Source: Icerya purchasi
Lineage: Eukaryota; Arthropoda; Insecta; Hemiptera; Monophlebidae
DNA length: 64,000 bases
Reading direction: 5' to 3'
Assembly (NCBI GenBank): GCA_039619475.1
Contig: CM077116.1
Coordinates: 34,049,183-34,113,182 of the forward strand
Part shown: positions 35,501 through 44,320 of the stretch, piece after piece
Numbering within the stretch: the stretch's first letter is position 1
Layout: the number at the start of each line of letters is the position of its first letter
Notes under the pieces: model-generated
Database searches by the model: none
What the model was told of the DNA's origin: nothing
Seen by the model: only the letters and a program-made list of their open reading frames with translations
Made by a program: the position numbers and the translations under genes

Positions 35501-38070
35501 CCCTCATTTTCGATAAATTTTTCGCGAAAAGAAAAGAAAACAAACATAATTTTCACATAAATTTCTATTGTAGATAGTAACTATTCTCTTAGAAGTACGA
35601 AAAAACGTCGCATCGCCGGACAAAAAACTATTCTTCGCAATATGATCGCCGAAAACGTTCCACGATTCAGCGTTTTCCGGTAAAGCTGAGAAAATGGAAG
35701 GAGAATTTTTTAAATTACGTTTTTAATTGCTACAATAAGATTTTTGTAAACGTAGTATTACATCTTTTATTTGTTGATTACTGTCTTGTAAACTTTTTTT
35801 GAAATTAAATATTACCTTTTTTTATACTTATCTGTTTAGGTTAAGGAATAGTTTTAGAAATGAACTGGAGCAAAATTCATCAAATGTAAATAGACTGGAT
35901 ACGGAAGTGACATCGTTGCATAAACATGTGGCGACGTTGAGCCAAGAGGTTAGAACAACATATTCGTTGTACATTTTATGATTTACTTGAAGGTGCACTT
36001 TTTTTTTTTTTTTTTTTTAACGTAAGAAATTTGCTTCTTGAATCACGTGTCCCGTTAAAATACAAGGGGGGATCAATAAAGACTCGGACGGGCTCCGTGC
36101 TCCGTCTGGTAACATGGAAAGAGTGTTTCAATACGAGTTCAATGATTTGTTTGCCATCCATTTTCGATGAATTGTTCGCGAGTACCGGTCTTTTTTTAAC
36201 AGAAGTCACGTAAAAATCACCTATATATACTGAAAATGATAGAAAATTCACTTTTGTTTTAAGCTTTAAAAAACGGCAAAGAAAATGCTGGAAATGATTC
36301 AGCAGGCTTATGGCGAATCAATTGTATCAAGATCAACATGCTATGAGTGGTATAGGCAGTTTAAACAGGGCATGATGAGCACGGAACTGAAGTGGGTACC
36401 AAGTGCGCTGGTTCACAAGTTAACAGAGGCGATCATCAATAAATACTAATGCTGCCGTGATTCAGGAAAACGCACAACTGATTGTTAGAGAGGTCGCCAC
36501 GATCCTTGCCATGTCTAATGGATAGCGCTCATCACTTGTTGTCCGACATTTCGAATTTATCGTGTATCTGTGCGCTCTGGATTCCGGCGCTTGCTTATAC
36601 CAGATTAAAAAGCGAACTATGTTATCGTCTGCAAATCGTGGCAGGAGCGAGTCAGATAGACCTTATACACTTCGATAACGTTATTACGGCAGCTGAGACC
36701 TGGGTTTACATGCATGACCCCGAAGTAAAGCAAGAGTTGACACAATGGTCAAAAAAAGCGGCCCTCCCTTCAAAAAAGAACCGAGTCAACAGCCAAGGTT
36801 ATGTTCATCAATTTCTTCTATAAATATGGCATGATGTACACGACAGTGGTTCCGAATGGTCAGACCGTGAATGCTGAGTACTACGCTGGTGTTATACAAC
36901 AATTAATTCGACGACGCATCCGGACGAACGCGGAACATGACAAAAGAAAGGTGGAAATTGCACCATGACAACACGAGGCCTCGCATTACGAATTTGGTAT
37001 GCGAATTCCTAAACGAACGTGGCATCAAGGTGATCGCTCACCCGCCTACTCTCTGGACCTGGCACCCTACGATTTATATCCCACAGCGAAAAAAGAGTTG
37101 AAAGGATGTTAATTCGAGTCAAAAGAATAGACTTTAGGTACTGTACAGGCGATTTTCAAGAGGATGCCGGAAAAAAGGTTCCAGCATGTGTTCCATAAGT
37201 GGCAGGAAAAGTGGGCCAAGTGCATCCAATTGGAAGGGGAGTATATCGAATGGGAAACTGAACCGGATTTGTAAATTTTTATAAAGGTCGTCCGCGAGTC
37301 CTTATTGAACACCCCTCGTACATAAATAAGTAGTTTATTTTTTCATGCTCTTTTTAGAATTGAAAAGTAAAAATTTGAATTTTCTAATGTTCATTATTTT
37401 CGCTAATAATTACGATCATTATTTATCGCTGCAGGTACGAAATGCCATTCAAGTTTTACAAGAACTAGCGTCGACTACGAGTACCTCAGCATTTACCAAC
37501 CGATTCGCTCAACATCTACCAGCGTCCAATCCGAATCTGACCGGATCTTCGCATGCTCGTATTCATCAGCAAAAATTGCAGAGAAGTTCATCACATCCAC
37601 CGGAAATGTTCGCTTCGTACACGCACGAAAGAGGCACCGGTCACCTGGTAGATAGCAGCGCTCAGACGGACGACATTAAGGTTCTGTTGGAAACTTTCGT
37701 AAAAGATAATCCGGAAAAGGTACTAGCATGGCTGGGTTTCGATATGAAGAAAGTGTTTTATTTAACGGCCGAATACCGTTCCCGATTGCGTCGAGACGCC
37801 GGCCAACGCCGAGCGAACGTTCAGTCGGTACAGCAAATCGACGAAGGCAGAAGTCCCTGGAATTGCAACGAAAATGCGAATTCCGACTGGATGAATGAAA
37901 CATTTCCTCCACCGACATTTTGGCGATCTCATAATCATAGGTATAGCGTAGGCGACATTACCAACGACAGCGGTACTAGCAGTAATATTAAATTAAGCAG
38001 TCAAGCATCTGGAGGTACTACGTCCCTACAGCAGTCAACCAAATCATTACAATTCCATCCTTTAATTTAA
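17439..38070 (+). CDS. Elk: Elk/Kv12 voltage-gated K+ channel, 3' nine exons
   Basis: Plasma-membrane potassium channel of the EAG superfamily, ELK (Kv12/KCNH) branch; partial at the N-terminus. Exons: 17439-17602, 17699-17912, 20350-20529, 24644-24843, 28866-29115, 30439-30689, 32506-32666, 35840-35948 and 37435-38070. All have GT/AG borders and matching phases, giving about 720 codons. Order: end of S2 and S3, S4 ([20 protein letters not shown]), S5, pore with [12 protein letters not shown]6, C-linker ([13 protein letters not shown]), cyclic-nucleotide-binding homology domain, a short coiled coil, and a disordered tail. The SVGFGN filter and the [20 protein letters not shown] run fit ELK better than EAG or ERG. 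PAS, S1 and S2 exons are absent from the visible plus strand between 13 and 17.4 kb. Introns are loaded with mobile-element debris. Confidence 0.93.
17699..17912 (+). CDS. Elk: Elk exon: S4 voltage sensor and S5
   Basis: S4 with regularly spaced arginines ([17 protein letters not shown]), then S5 ([19 protein letters not shown]) and the start of the turret (KNWDLG). Acceptor CGTGCAG, donor GTAAAT at 17913. Confidence 0.92.
17913..20349. other. Elk intron between S5 and pore exons
   Basis: A 2.4-kb intron with no recognised coding sequence apart from a possible Helitron-like end at 20110-20153. Short frames on either strand show no family features. Confidence 0.5.
19810..20153 (+). mobile_element. 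Possible short non-autonomous Helitron, 3' end at 20153
   Basis: The sequence ends AGGTCAGCTAG followed by T, the same ten-base terminus (GTCAGCTAGT) as the Helitron ends at 5460-5470 and 16538-16547. Upstream sequence is unrelated and a 5' end could not be fixed, so the start given is approximate. Confidence 0.3.
20350..20529 (+). CDS. Elk: Elk exon: turret, pore helix, selectivity filter, S6 start
   Basis: The acceptor AAATTTAG ends at 20349 and the donor GTTAGA begins at 20530. Encodes [29 protein letters not shown] and the start of S6 ([11 protein letters not shown]). Filter Ser-Val-Gly-Phe-Gly-Asn is that of EAG-superfamily channels. Confidence 0.93.
20690..21620 (+). pseudogene. LINE reverse-transcriptase remnant, plus strand
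   Basis: A shattered I-group LINE RT C-terminal part in an Elk intron. Visible pieces: [17 protein letters not shown] near 20970-21015, the region before the thumb, then in another frame YLGVWI near 21030 with TWLP-like codons. Many stops and frameshifts; no long open frame remains. Confidence 0.55.
21727..21775 (+). repeat. 18-bp tandem repeat, about 2.6 units
   Basis: The unit CTGGTCGTCAGTATCCTG is repeated perfectly; the third unit is partial. Confidence 0.9.
22380..23400 (-). pseudogene. LINE endonuclease and linker remnant, minus strand
   Basis: On the minus strand, 23381-23181 contains NINIRS and [14 protein letters not shown], resembling the start and the glycine-rich centre of the LINE AP-endonuclease domain (usually NINIRSL and GYGGVAILI). 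Lower down, near 22530, [12 protein letters not shown] resembles the W-x-x-FC-S-L segment between endonuclease and RT in I-group LINEs. Order and strand agree. Frames are broken. The plus-strand RT piece at 20690-21620 points the other way and so is a separate copy. Confidence 0.5.
23516..23541. repeat. Poly(A) run
   Basis: A run of about 25 adenines inside an Elk intron, in a purine-rich stretch (22.2-24.4 kb). It may be a retroelement tail, but no element could be delimited. Confidence 0.7.
24644..24843 (+). CDS. Elk: Elk exon: S6 end and C-linker
   Basis: The acceptor TTTTTCAG ends at 24643 and the donor GTGAGG starts at 24844. Encodes [20 protein letters not shown] followed by the C-linker ending GIDIHE. 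An in-frame read-through past the donor soon loses similarity. Confidence 0.92.
24844..26060. other. Elk intron segment, unassigned
   Basis: A perfect 12-bp stem (CCATTATACAAT, 25137-25148, pairing with 25156-25167) with a 7-base loop. A 60-codon open frame at 25384-25566 has no recognisable family. Nothing else is supported. Confidence 0.4.
26070..27360 (+). pseudogene. LINE RNase H remnant, plus strand
   Basis: The RNase H domain of an I-group LINE in an Elk intron: IFTGGSK at about 26172 (normally YTDGSK, with the first catalytic Asp replaced by Gly), SDSKSVL near 26300 and a long pyrimidine-rich downstream region. Frameshifted and stopped throughout; 5' and 3' limits are approximate. A T run at 27465-27483 lies beyond it. 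Confidence 0.5.
27636..27800 (-). mobile_element. tRNA-derived SINE
   Basis: On the minus strand the head carries a perfect box A (TAGTGTAGTTGG) and box B (GGTTCGAATCC) at tRNA-like spacing. About 70 bases of body follow and then a poly(A) tail, seen on the plus strand as the T run at 27636-27652. No convincing acceptor-stem pairing, so it is a SINE rather than a tRNA gene. Confidence 0.65.
27815..28560 (+). pseudogene. RTE-like LINE reverse-transcriptase C-terminus
   Basis: The catalytic FTDD motif at 27842-27853 (usually FADD), followed by [34 protein letters not shown] and KMERS, then WEGDI and [10 protein letters not shown] near 28440-28555. This order (MNxxKTK, YLGxL, TYGxxTW, RWxDDI, WxxLxEAF) is that of RTE-clade LINEs and differs from the I-group copies around it. 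A TA-rich insertion near 28110 and frameshifts inactivate it. Confidence 0.7.
28866..29115 (+). CDS. Elk: Elk exon: C-linker end and first half of CNB homology domain
   Basis: The acceptor TTTTTAG ends at 28865 and the donor GTAATA begins at 29116. Starts [18 protein letters not shown] and continues [13 protein letters not shown] and [10 protein letters not shown] to VVAIL-G. Confidence 0.92.
30439..30689 (+). CDS. Elk: Elk exon: second half of CNB homology domain
   Basis: The acceptor GTGATTAG ends at 30438; the donor GTGAGT starts at 30690. Encodes [29 protein letters not shown] and [17 protein letters not shown]. The intron immediately after the donor starts with a T run that is the poly(A) end of an inverted LINE. 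Confidence 0.92.
30700..31150 (-). pseudogene. LINE C-terminus and 3' end, minus strand
   Basis: On the minus strand the frame ends [18 protein letters not shown]...DRIKI and stop near 30771, matching [18 protein letters not shown] in the plus-strand LINE at 31151-31766. A short 3' UTR and poly(A) (T run 30704-30717) follow. It starts about ten bases after an Elk splice donor. Confidence 0.65.
31151..31766 (+). pseudogene. LINE C-terminal region and poly(A), plus strand
   Basis: The end of an I-group LINE second ORF across two frames: [10 protein letters not shown], a Cys/His cluster with [32 protein letters not shown], then a stop near 31702 and A-rich tail 31750-31766. It is arranged head-to-head with the minus-strand piece at 30700-31150. 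Confidence 0.7.
32506..32666 (+). CDS. Elk: Elk exon: acidic cytoplasmic linker
   Basis: The acceptor TGTATAG ends at 32505; the donor GTAAAC starts at 32667. Encodes the acidic segment [19 protein letters not shown] typical of ELK channels after the CNB domain, then a Ser/Asn/Arg-rich stretch. Confidence 0.88.
32752..32876. repeat. Perfect 23-bp inverted repeat, 79-base spacer
   Basis: The arm AATAATAATTATTTGAAATAATG at 32752-32774 is exactly complementary in reverse to 32854-32876. It lies in the Elk intron 85 bases after a splice donor. Possibly a small MITE. Confidence 0.9.
33324..34232 (-). pseudogene. LINE RNase H segment, left arm of a 0.9-kb palindrome
   Basis: The minus strand encodes LINE RNase H pieces: YTDGF near 34095, [12 protein letters not shown] and [11 protein letters not shown]. 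The sequence is almost identical, inverted, to 34600-35509. It differs by a one-base deletion near 33892 and a few substitutions. Frameshifts remain, so it is not functional. Confidence 0.85.
34250..34334 (-). mobile_element. tRNA-derived SINE head in palindrome spacer
   Basis: On the minus strand TAGTCTTGTAGTTAAG (box A region), GGCTACCAAACCAGAGAT and GGGTTCGAGAC (box B). Closely matches the head of the SINE at 39725-40075. Confidence 0.6.
34600..35509 (+). pseudogene. LINE RNase H segment, right arm of the palindrome
   Basis: Plus-strand twin of 33324-34232: YTDGF near 34735, [12 protein letters not shown] and [11 protein letters not shown] near 35045. One extra A near 34941 relative to the left arm shifts the frame. 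Arm limits were set where the match to the other arm stops. Confidence 0.85.
35840..35948 (+). CDS. Elk: Elk exon: coiled-coil segment
   Basis: The acceptor TCTGTTTAG ends at 35839; donor GTTAGA at 35949. Encodes [19 protein letters not shown] then [12 protein letters not shown], a heptad-like region that continues in the next exon. Assembly function is inferred. Confidence 0.85.
36063..37318 (+). mobile_element. mariner element in Elk intron
   Basis: A 1,256-base element with TA duplications (36061-36062 and 37319-37320). Terminal inverted repeats are of about 28 bases: CAAGGGGGGATCAATAAAGA at the left, and the right end reads CGAGGGGTGTTCAATAAGGA on the minus strand. Full mariner length with a transposase pseudogene inside. 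Same strand as Elk. Confidence 0.9.
36260..37115 (+). pseudogene. mariner transposase, inactivated
   Basis: Transposase pieces in order: helix-turn-helix region [20 protein letters not shown] and [19 protein letters not shown], where the family has ITGDETWV, so the first catalytic Asp is Ala; [20 protein letters not shown] with the second Asp; [19 protein letters not shown]; and in another frame [11 protein letters not shown] with the third Asp. Frameshifts near 36450, 36820, 36960 and 37040 and stop codons kill the gene. Confidence 0.88.
37435..38070 (+). CDS. Elk: Elk last exon: C-terminal tail and stop
   Basis: The acceptor CGCTGCAG ends at 37434. The reading frame continues [13 protein letters not shown], completing the coiled coil. 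A Ser/His/Gln-rich tail follows with [18 protein letters not shown] and ends FHPLI and TAA at 38068-38070. GC content and codon use are clearly higher than in the introns. Confidence 0.9.
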   Translation, partial: VRNAIQVLQELASTTSTSAFTNRFAQHLPASNPNLTGSSHARIHQQKLQRSSSHPPEMFASYTHERGTGHLVDSSAQTDDIKVLLETFVKDNPEKVLAWLGFDMKKVFYLTAEYRSRLRRDAGQRRANVQSVQQIDEGRSPWNCNENANSDWMNETFPPPTFWRSHNHRYSVGDITNDSGTSSNIKLSSQASGGTTSLQQSTKSLQFHPLI

Positions 38071-39480
38071 ACGCAGACGGATTTCAGTTAATTGGACCAC
38101 AGCCACCAGCTCTATCGAGATAACTTTTAAATCGATCCAAAAAATTATCCTACTATCGCTTTTTCGGTTTCAACGCGTCAAGTACCGTATTATTCATTCA
38201 AAAAAGTAAAGAAAATTGTACGCCTCGCCAATATAAGCGCACAGTGCGCAACGGTTGAAGCGACATTTCTATAGCGTCGTTATTATTTAGTACATTTCAC
38301 AATCGTCAGTCAGTTCAAATGATGTTTGTAACGTGTTCAAAGGTAAATATCGAAGAGTAGAAAAAATGCAAATTCTTCAATTTCATAAATTGTAGCATAG
38401 CAATTCTATGCTGCAAGTTACTATTTTGAGGTTACAAGATAGAGCTCATCCGACAGTGATACGAATTCCCCTTTAGACTGCGGGACATTATGAAATGTCG
38501 CTTAATTTTATACATGTTCCTGCCATCCTTTATTCAACACGCTGCCAAAGCTTGTACTTTTTACTTTTCCTAAATATTCCACTTTGAATTTCTCTTTCGA
38601 CATGCAGAAAAGTCTTCGAAAAATTTTTCCGTCCATCATTCGATGGCATATTTTCGAACTTTTTTTTATTCGGCAAATTTTTTCTCCCTTAACGACAACG
38701 GCTCTAAAGATTTAAAATGACCGGCAAATGAAATAATTATTAAGTACGATAGTAAATTTCCCTAAAACGATTTTTATATTTCAAGTAACAAACCTTAAGC
38801 GGTCATATCATTAGCATTTTCACGTAAATTAACAAATTCAGCTTGTTTTTTGTATTACCCGTGCTAAAACCTGTTTAGAGTCAGCAAATACTGCCTTCTT
38901 TTAGGCTATCTCTATATTGTAATTTAAACTTTTTTATTTTAAAAAATCGTTTACCACCTCTTAAACTCAGGGTGGAAACGTGACTATTTTATCTTCATGC
39001 ACTTCTTCTTTACCGGCTGATTTTATTTAAAATATGTAAATGTTTACACTTTTTCTATTTTTTAAATATCGCCGTTTTTATACGTTATCTTCGATTATTT
39101 TATATATGTATATTTTAAAAAAAAGAAAAGCTAAAAAAATGAACTAGAAATCTAGTAGTTAGTGTGGCGTCCAAGTAACTGCAATCCAGTGTACATATGT
39201 ATCCATATAAGTTGTTTTAAGTATCATTCTAACTACTGGCGTAATTTTTGAAAAATTAGAGACTACATATTACTTTAGAAAGTTTGTTCTACGCTCAAAT
39301 TTTCGCTTCCAGTGGTCGTTATTAATGTAAATTTTCAAAATTATTTTATTTAACTTGTTCGAACGATTTCGAAACGCGTTTCTCGAAAAAAAAAGTAGTT
39401 AAAGTAAACAATATTATGCAGTTAACTTTGCAGCGTATATCTTGCGTTATCACCTAATACTTCAATTTGTATAAATACAA
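38071..39480 (+). other. Probable Elk 3' UTR and flank
   Basis: No gene was seen. The transcript end cannot be placed; AATAAA at 39639-39644 lies inside a dispersed repeat and is not a reliable poly(A) signal for Elk. Confidence 0.35.
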
Positions 39481-39483
39481 GAG

Positions 39484-39720
39484 ATATAAATTAAGATAAA
39501 CCCTCGACTCCTCTTGCTTATATTTTTGACTCTTTCTCGTCCATACCTTGTATAAAATTATCAAAATTTACATCGTCATTCTTATCGGCATCGGCACAAA
39601 AAAACATAATCACAAAAATCCTAACCTTATTTCCTTTAAATAAAATACCCTAAAATTGGGACATTTTTTCGGTACAAAAACTAATGGAGGCCGGCCGAAG
39701 AATTACATTGTAATTAGTAT
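39484..39720. repeat. Dispersed repeat, copy A
   Basis: Shares an extended match with 44055-44310, including CTTGTATAAAATTATCAAA, TCTTATCGGCATCGGCACAA, AAATTGGGACATTTTTTCGG and GGCCGGCCGAAGAATTA. No coding content. It runs directly into the SINE at 39725. Confidence 0.75.
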
Positions 39721-39724
39721 ATTA

Positions 39725-40075
39725 GGTAGTGCGGGGTAGTCTAGTAGTTAAAGTGCTCGGCTACCAAACCAGAGATGTCATAGGTTATCGAGACTTGCCT
39801 CGTTCTGGATCCAAGCGCTCCCCCAGGTATAACTTGAAATAATTGGCTACCAGAAAAATCTGGGTAAAAGCGGATCTCAAGTAGAAAGGAATTCGCCTCA
39901 ATGTTCTCTGAATCAGGGTAACATGATGAATCGAACTGCGCTATGTTTGCTCTTGAAATTACCGATTCGCTAATTATATAACTTTTACTAAACGCATGTT
40001 TCAATTGTTTTGGTAGTAGTCTTTCAAACGATTTTATATTACTGATAAACAACTCTGGTAATTTTGTCGGCATCC
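39725..40075 (+). mobile_element. tRNA-derived SINE, second copy
   Basis: The head TAGTCTAGTAGTTAAAGTGC, GGCTACCAAACCAGAGAT and GGTTATCGAGACTTGCC corresponds to the minus-strand head at 34250-34334. Box B is degraded. The body extends to about 40075; the exact 3' end is uncertain. Confidence 0.5.
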
Positions 40076-40079
40076 TTCA

Positions 40080-42170
40080 TTTTAGGATCATTTCACAACA
40101 CCGAAATATGGTGAATTAATATATACATATCAGCGAAGAGGTTCATCGGTTCCAATTTAATCCCTCCATGGCCAAATGGCTTACCGCCGGGCCAAAAAAA
40201 AAAAAATTAATCCTTCCAACGTTGATGTCTTACCCAATTACTTCGTTTTCACTCGATTTAAACAAGTCCTATTCCAATTCCAAGCAGTAGATTTCTTTTT
40301 CACTGGCCGACAGACTGCCGGGGTCTAACTGATTTTAACAAACACACCACGGAAACAAACCTATCGGCTTACCGCCCAAATCGTCCTTATGTTAAACCGG
40401 ATAAACCGTTTTTAGCCATTTATTTTTTGCTACAGCGATGAAGGTAATTTTGTTTAAATTTAAAGTTACCCACGATTGTAACTATCCCTAATGTTGTAAA
40501 ATGCATTCGCATTGATTGTGTTACATTCCAAATTTGTTGTAACGGCGGAAATTATGTCTAAACGTGTGCGCTAAGTGCTTAGCAATATATCTCTACTTTT
40601 CCTCTTCATGTATAGCTCAGCAGTTGAAAGCCATTTTCATTGGTCCGGTATAAAATTCCAGTATCACAAAGCAAACCTTTCCCTCGCGACTGTTTGATAT
40701 TACCGTTTATGAAAGTAAATTTTTGGGCCTAGTAAATACCCTCGACAATTCCTTCATGAAAAAGTTATGGAACTGTGACTAAAAAACTATTAAAATTTTT
40801 TTGATACTTTACGTGCTGCTATGTTTTAAAAAACACAATTATTTCTCGAATAATTACTTTTTAATTTTTTTTTTTTTAAAATTTAGAAAACACAATAACG
40901 AAATAAATCTATAAATTTTCAACTCCGATTTATTTTAGTTTACATTACATATCGTAATATAATAATTCAAAAATGATCGACGTTAAAAAAAGGACACACT
41001 AGTCTCACAATATTGTAAAATTCACTTACGGTGTCGCAAATTCGCTTTGAAACATTACCGTTTATAATTAAATGGTACCGGCATATAAAATCATAATTTA
41101 GATCTACGTTATTCTCTATAGATTTACAATTGATCGGAATATGCCTTTGCAGATGTGAAAAACCATCAGATTCAGATGTTTACCCAGTACATTCTCAAAG
41201 TAAAATATTGCAGTCGTGCTGGTTTTATAAATTTCTTACACTTCCCCGTGGTCAATTTTAAATTGGGCATGCTTACAACTAAAATTAGCTCGCAGAACTA
41301 ATCGATATCCGAGATGCATAAACATAACTACATAAATTTGTTCAGATTTATACATATATCAAAAGACAGAGTGTAGCGTTGTCACATTTGTATTCACCTG
41401 TAATTAAAATTGCTGGCCTACCTCGGGCTCTTTTATGTAAAAAAATAAACTACCGGACAGTTAAAATTATTTGACATACAAAGTAATGTTAACGGCGTAC
41501 ACATCTACACTTTTTTATTGATTTTTATAACTTTAAGAGTGTTATAAAGAAAAAAAAGAAAGTAAAAAATCGCTGGTATAACCCGACGGAAAATTAATGT
41601 AATTTTAACCGCTGATACACTCCTCTATACAATAATCCTAATTCATAATAATAAATAAAAATGGCCAAACCAAAGAAAGTGTTCAATATCAGATAGCGAG
41701 ATTAAAAGATAGTTTCCTTTCAGCTACAAAATCATGGTTGCTTTAAAATATTTTTGGAATGTTAAAAAATGTCGGATTAGGAAAAACAGCCAGAAATAAT
41801 CATTAAACGAGCGAAATCACATCCAACTACTAGTTAATAGATATAAGTTGATTATAAAATAATTTACTAGTATTTTACCGAACTTATTATACACAGATGT
41901 ATAATTGCATTAAAAGTAAAAAAAGAAATTTTGAAAAGTGATCACACCTTATATAATGCCACACTTAATTACAATGAAATATATGAATTACTTTCTTTAA
42001 AATATATATCGGTAATAGTTATTACATTTATTTCTAATAAACATAAAATTTAGTTTCTTTGTATAAACAAAGGCTGTGCCGTATTTTTACCGTTAATATA
42101 CTTGTATTTTTTATAGAAAACTGTCACCTTACCAATTTCTTTTCCTATATAATTAATTTTATGTATTATA
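40080..42170. other. Intergenic, no recognised gene
   Basis: Contains an A run at 40196-40206 and AT-rich sequence. A weak tRNA-like patch at 40610-40670 was not accepted. Confidence 0.4.
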
Positions 42171-42172
42171 TA

Positions 42173-42176
<4 letters not shown>

Positions 42177-42216
<40 letters not shown>
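42177..42216. repeat. (AT)n microsatellite
   Basis: Uninterrupted TA dinucleotides followed by a broken TA/TG stretch to about 42240. Confidence 0.9.
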
Positions 42217-42225
<9 letters not shown>

Positions 42226-42384
42226 CTGTATATATATATTATTAAATAAAATATTTCATTCCAATTATATTTTTTATCATTACTCTTTAAGATGTACTGT
42301 AGTATTAAGGTATTAACGATAAACGAGAAGATGGTTTATGTATAGAAAATTAAAAATTATTGTTATATTCATTATGTTTTTTGT

Positions 42385-43900
42385 TTTCCTGGAGAGGGCA
42401 TGCTAACAGAGATCCTTTGCCCAGAAACAATACAAACGCATACATGTCAATTAAATAGTAATTCGATCGACAAAATGAAGAAACCAAGAAGAGGAGTGAT
42501 AGACAGAGAAGAAAAGGACAAAATAAAAGAGACGGAATAAAAAATAAAACGTTCAGTTGAGAGAGAAGACATCGAAGGATGGCATGGTTGAAGCCACAGA
42601 AAACTCCATGTTTCGTATGAAAAGGACAACACGGAGACACAAAAGTGGGAAAGAAATAACAGAGTATATGGTTAAAGCGTATATAAAAATAATAGAAAAA
42701 AAACAGCAAAAGTCAAAGTCAAGGAAAACCATCGAACCACCAGTGAGAAGGAAAATTAAGTTGGACAGACGGGTAGAAAAATAGTTGATTCGAAAAGGAC
42801 GAAACAAAGATATCAAACCAGAATCTATATAAATTGGAACTTTTTACAAAGAAAAAGAAAAGTTCAAACCTGGGATTTTAGAAAAGAAAGCACACTATGA
42901 AGCAGCAACTCGAGCCAGACAATCCATTATTTTATTACTCACTATACCTACATGACTAAAAACTCATGACAAGTTGATATTAATTGAATGCAAAGAAGGG
43001 AGATTATGGATAAGGGTGCGTGAACAAGGGAGGACATATAGCTCGAAAAATTTTTTAAAAATAATGAAATAATTGGAGAAAGAACGATGAGAAAAATGTG
43101 AGTAATAAGCATTAGAACTGTCAAAGTTCGGCTATAAAGAAGTCAGTAAGATTTAGAGAAATGAATGTCCGGGAGAATGAAAAAGCAACTATAGCAGAAT
43201 TTCTCGAGCCAAAAATATGTGAAGGGAATACGGAATTGATAATGTTATCAAATTCCCGCATAGCTAAATTTAAAGCATAAGGACAGGAAAAGAACTTGAA
43301 GAGGATGTGTAAGGTTTGCAAAGTTAAAAGTGAAGTAGGAAATATTTATAAGGAGCAACTACATAAAGCAAGTGGAAACTAGGATACAAAAAGATATGTG
43401 CGAGAATAAGATCTTTTTGGAATAAAACGCCACTTCTTCTTAATAAAAAGGTAGGGAAAAAGAAGTTTATAAAATGTCAATGGTCAGCATTTTGAAAGAA
43501 GACAAAATCATAAGTAGGGTCTACCAATAAACAGAGGAGACAAAATTGATTCGGCAAATAATGCCAGAATCGGGAAGGACTTAAGAGCACCGAGACAGAA
43601 ACGAAGATACTAATTCTGGATTACATTTAGTTTGGAAAGAAAATATTTGAGGCATTACCATAAATGAAAGAACAATAATTAAATTTGAAGCGGTTTTATA
43701 ATATGAAAGGAATCTTAAGAGCTTCTTTGACAGCTATAATATCAGAAGAAAAAATAGGATGTCATCAGCAAAGAATAAAGGAAAGAAATTCAAAGGAATA
43801 AAAGTAACATCAATAGTGCAGGTATTAAAAATTCTTTTAACATAGAGAAATGGATAGAACTATTCATCATAAAATTAATAATAAAGGAAGAAAACTAAAT
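42385..43900 (-). pseudogene. I-group LINE remnant, minus strand
   Basis: On the minus strand the RT catalytic FADD is at 43772-43761 (FADDILFFLL). Towards lower coordinates come degraded RT/RNase H sequence and a C-terminal part near 42600-42400. There HAILRCLLSQLNVLF corresponds to [17 protein letters not shown] of the copy at 31151-31766. The 3' stretch GGGCAAAGGATCTC near 42420-42405 resembles the end of the copy at 30700-31150. Frames are thoroughly broken. Confidence 0.55.
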
Positions 43901-44022
43901 TGGAATGTTAATTGCTGATATTTTTTCTCTTAGAGTTTGAAAATGTATATTATCAAAAGCACAGAAAATATCGATAAAGGAAGCTAAGGTACAATGTTTA
44001 TAGACAAGATTTATAAATATAA

Positions 44023-44028
<6 letters not shown>

Positions 44029-44056
<28 letters not shown>
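44029..44056. repeat. (AT)n microsatellite
   Basis: An AT run at the border of dispersed repeat copy B. Confidence 0.85.
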
Positions 44057-44059
<3 letters not shown>

Positions 44060-44320
44060 GCCTCGCAAGGGACTCTGCCCCTTCACCCCTCTTACTTACA
44101 TTTCTATCTTTCTCTTCTATACTTTGTATAAAATGATCAAACTTCAAACTTTACAACGTCACTCTTACCGGCATCGACACAAAAAAATAACATATGACAA
44201 AAATTCTATCCTAACATTTAACTTCCATTACATAAAATTAGGACATTATTTCGTTACAAAACCTAATAGGAGCCGGCCTAAGAATTAAGCTGTAATTAAT
44301 AATAATCAGGAGGTCAATAT
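44057..44320. repeat. Dispersed repeat, copy B
   Basis: Related to 39484-39720: CTTTGTATAAAATGATCAAA, CTTACCGGCATCGACACAAA, TAGGAGCCGGCCTAAGAATT. Begins GGCCTCGCAAGGGACTCTGC directly after the AT run. Confidence 0.75.

Noticed and set aside
40605..40730. tRNA-like patch (TATAGCTCAGCAGTTGAAAGC) suggesting a SINE or tRNA gene
   Set aside because: Box B is poor, no cloverleaf or tail can be drawn, and no second copy was seen.
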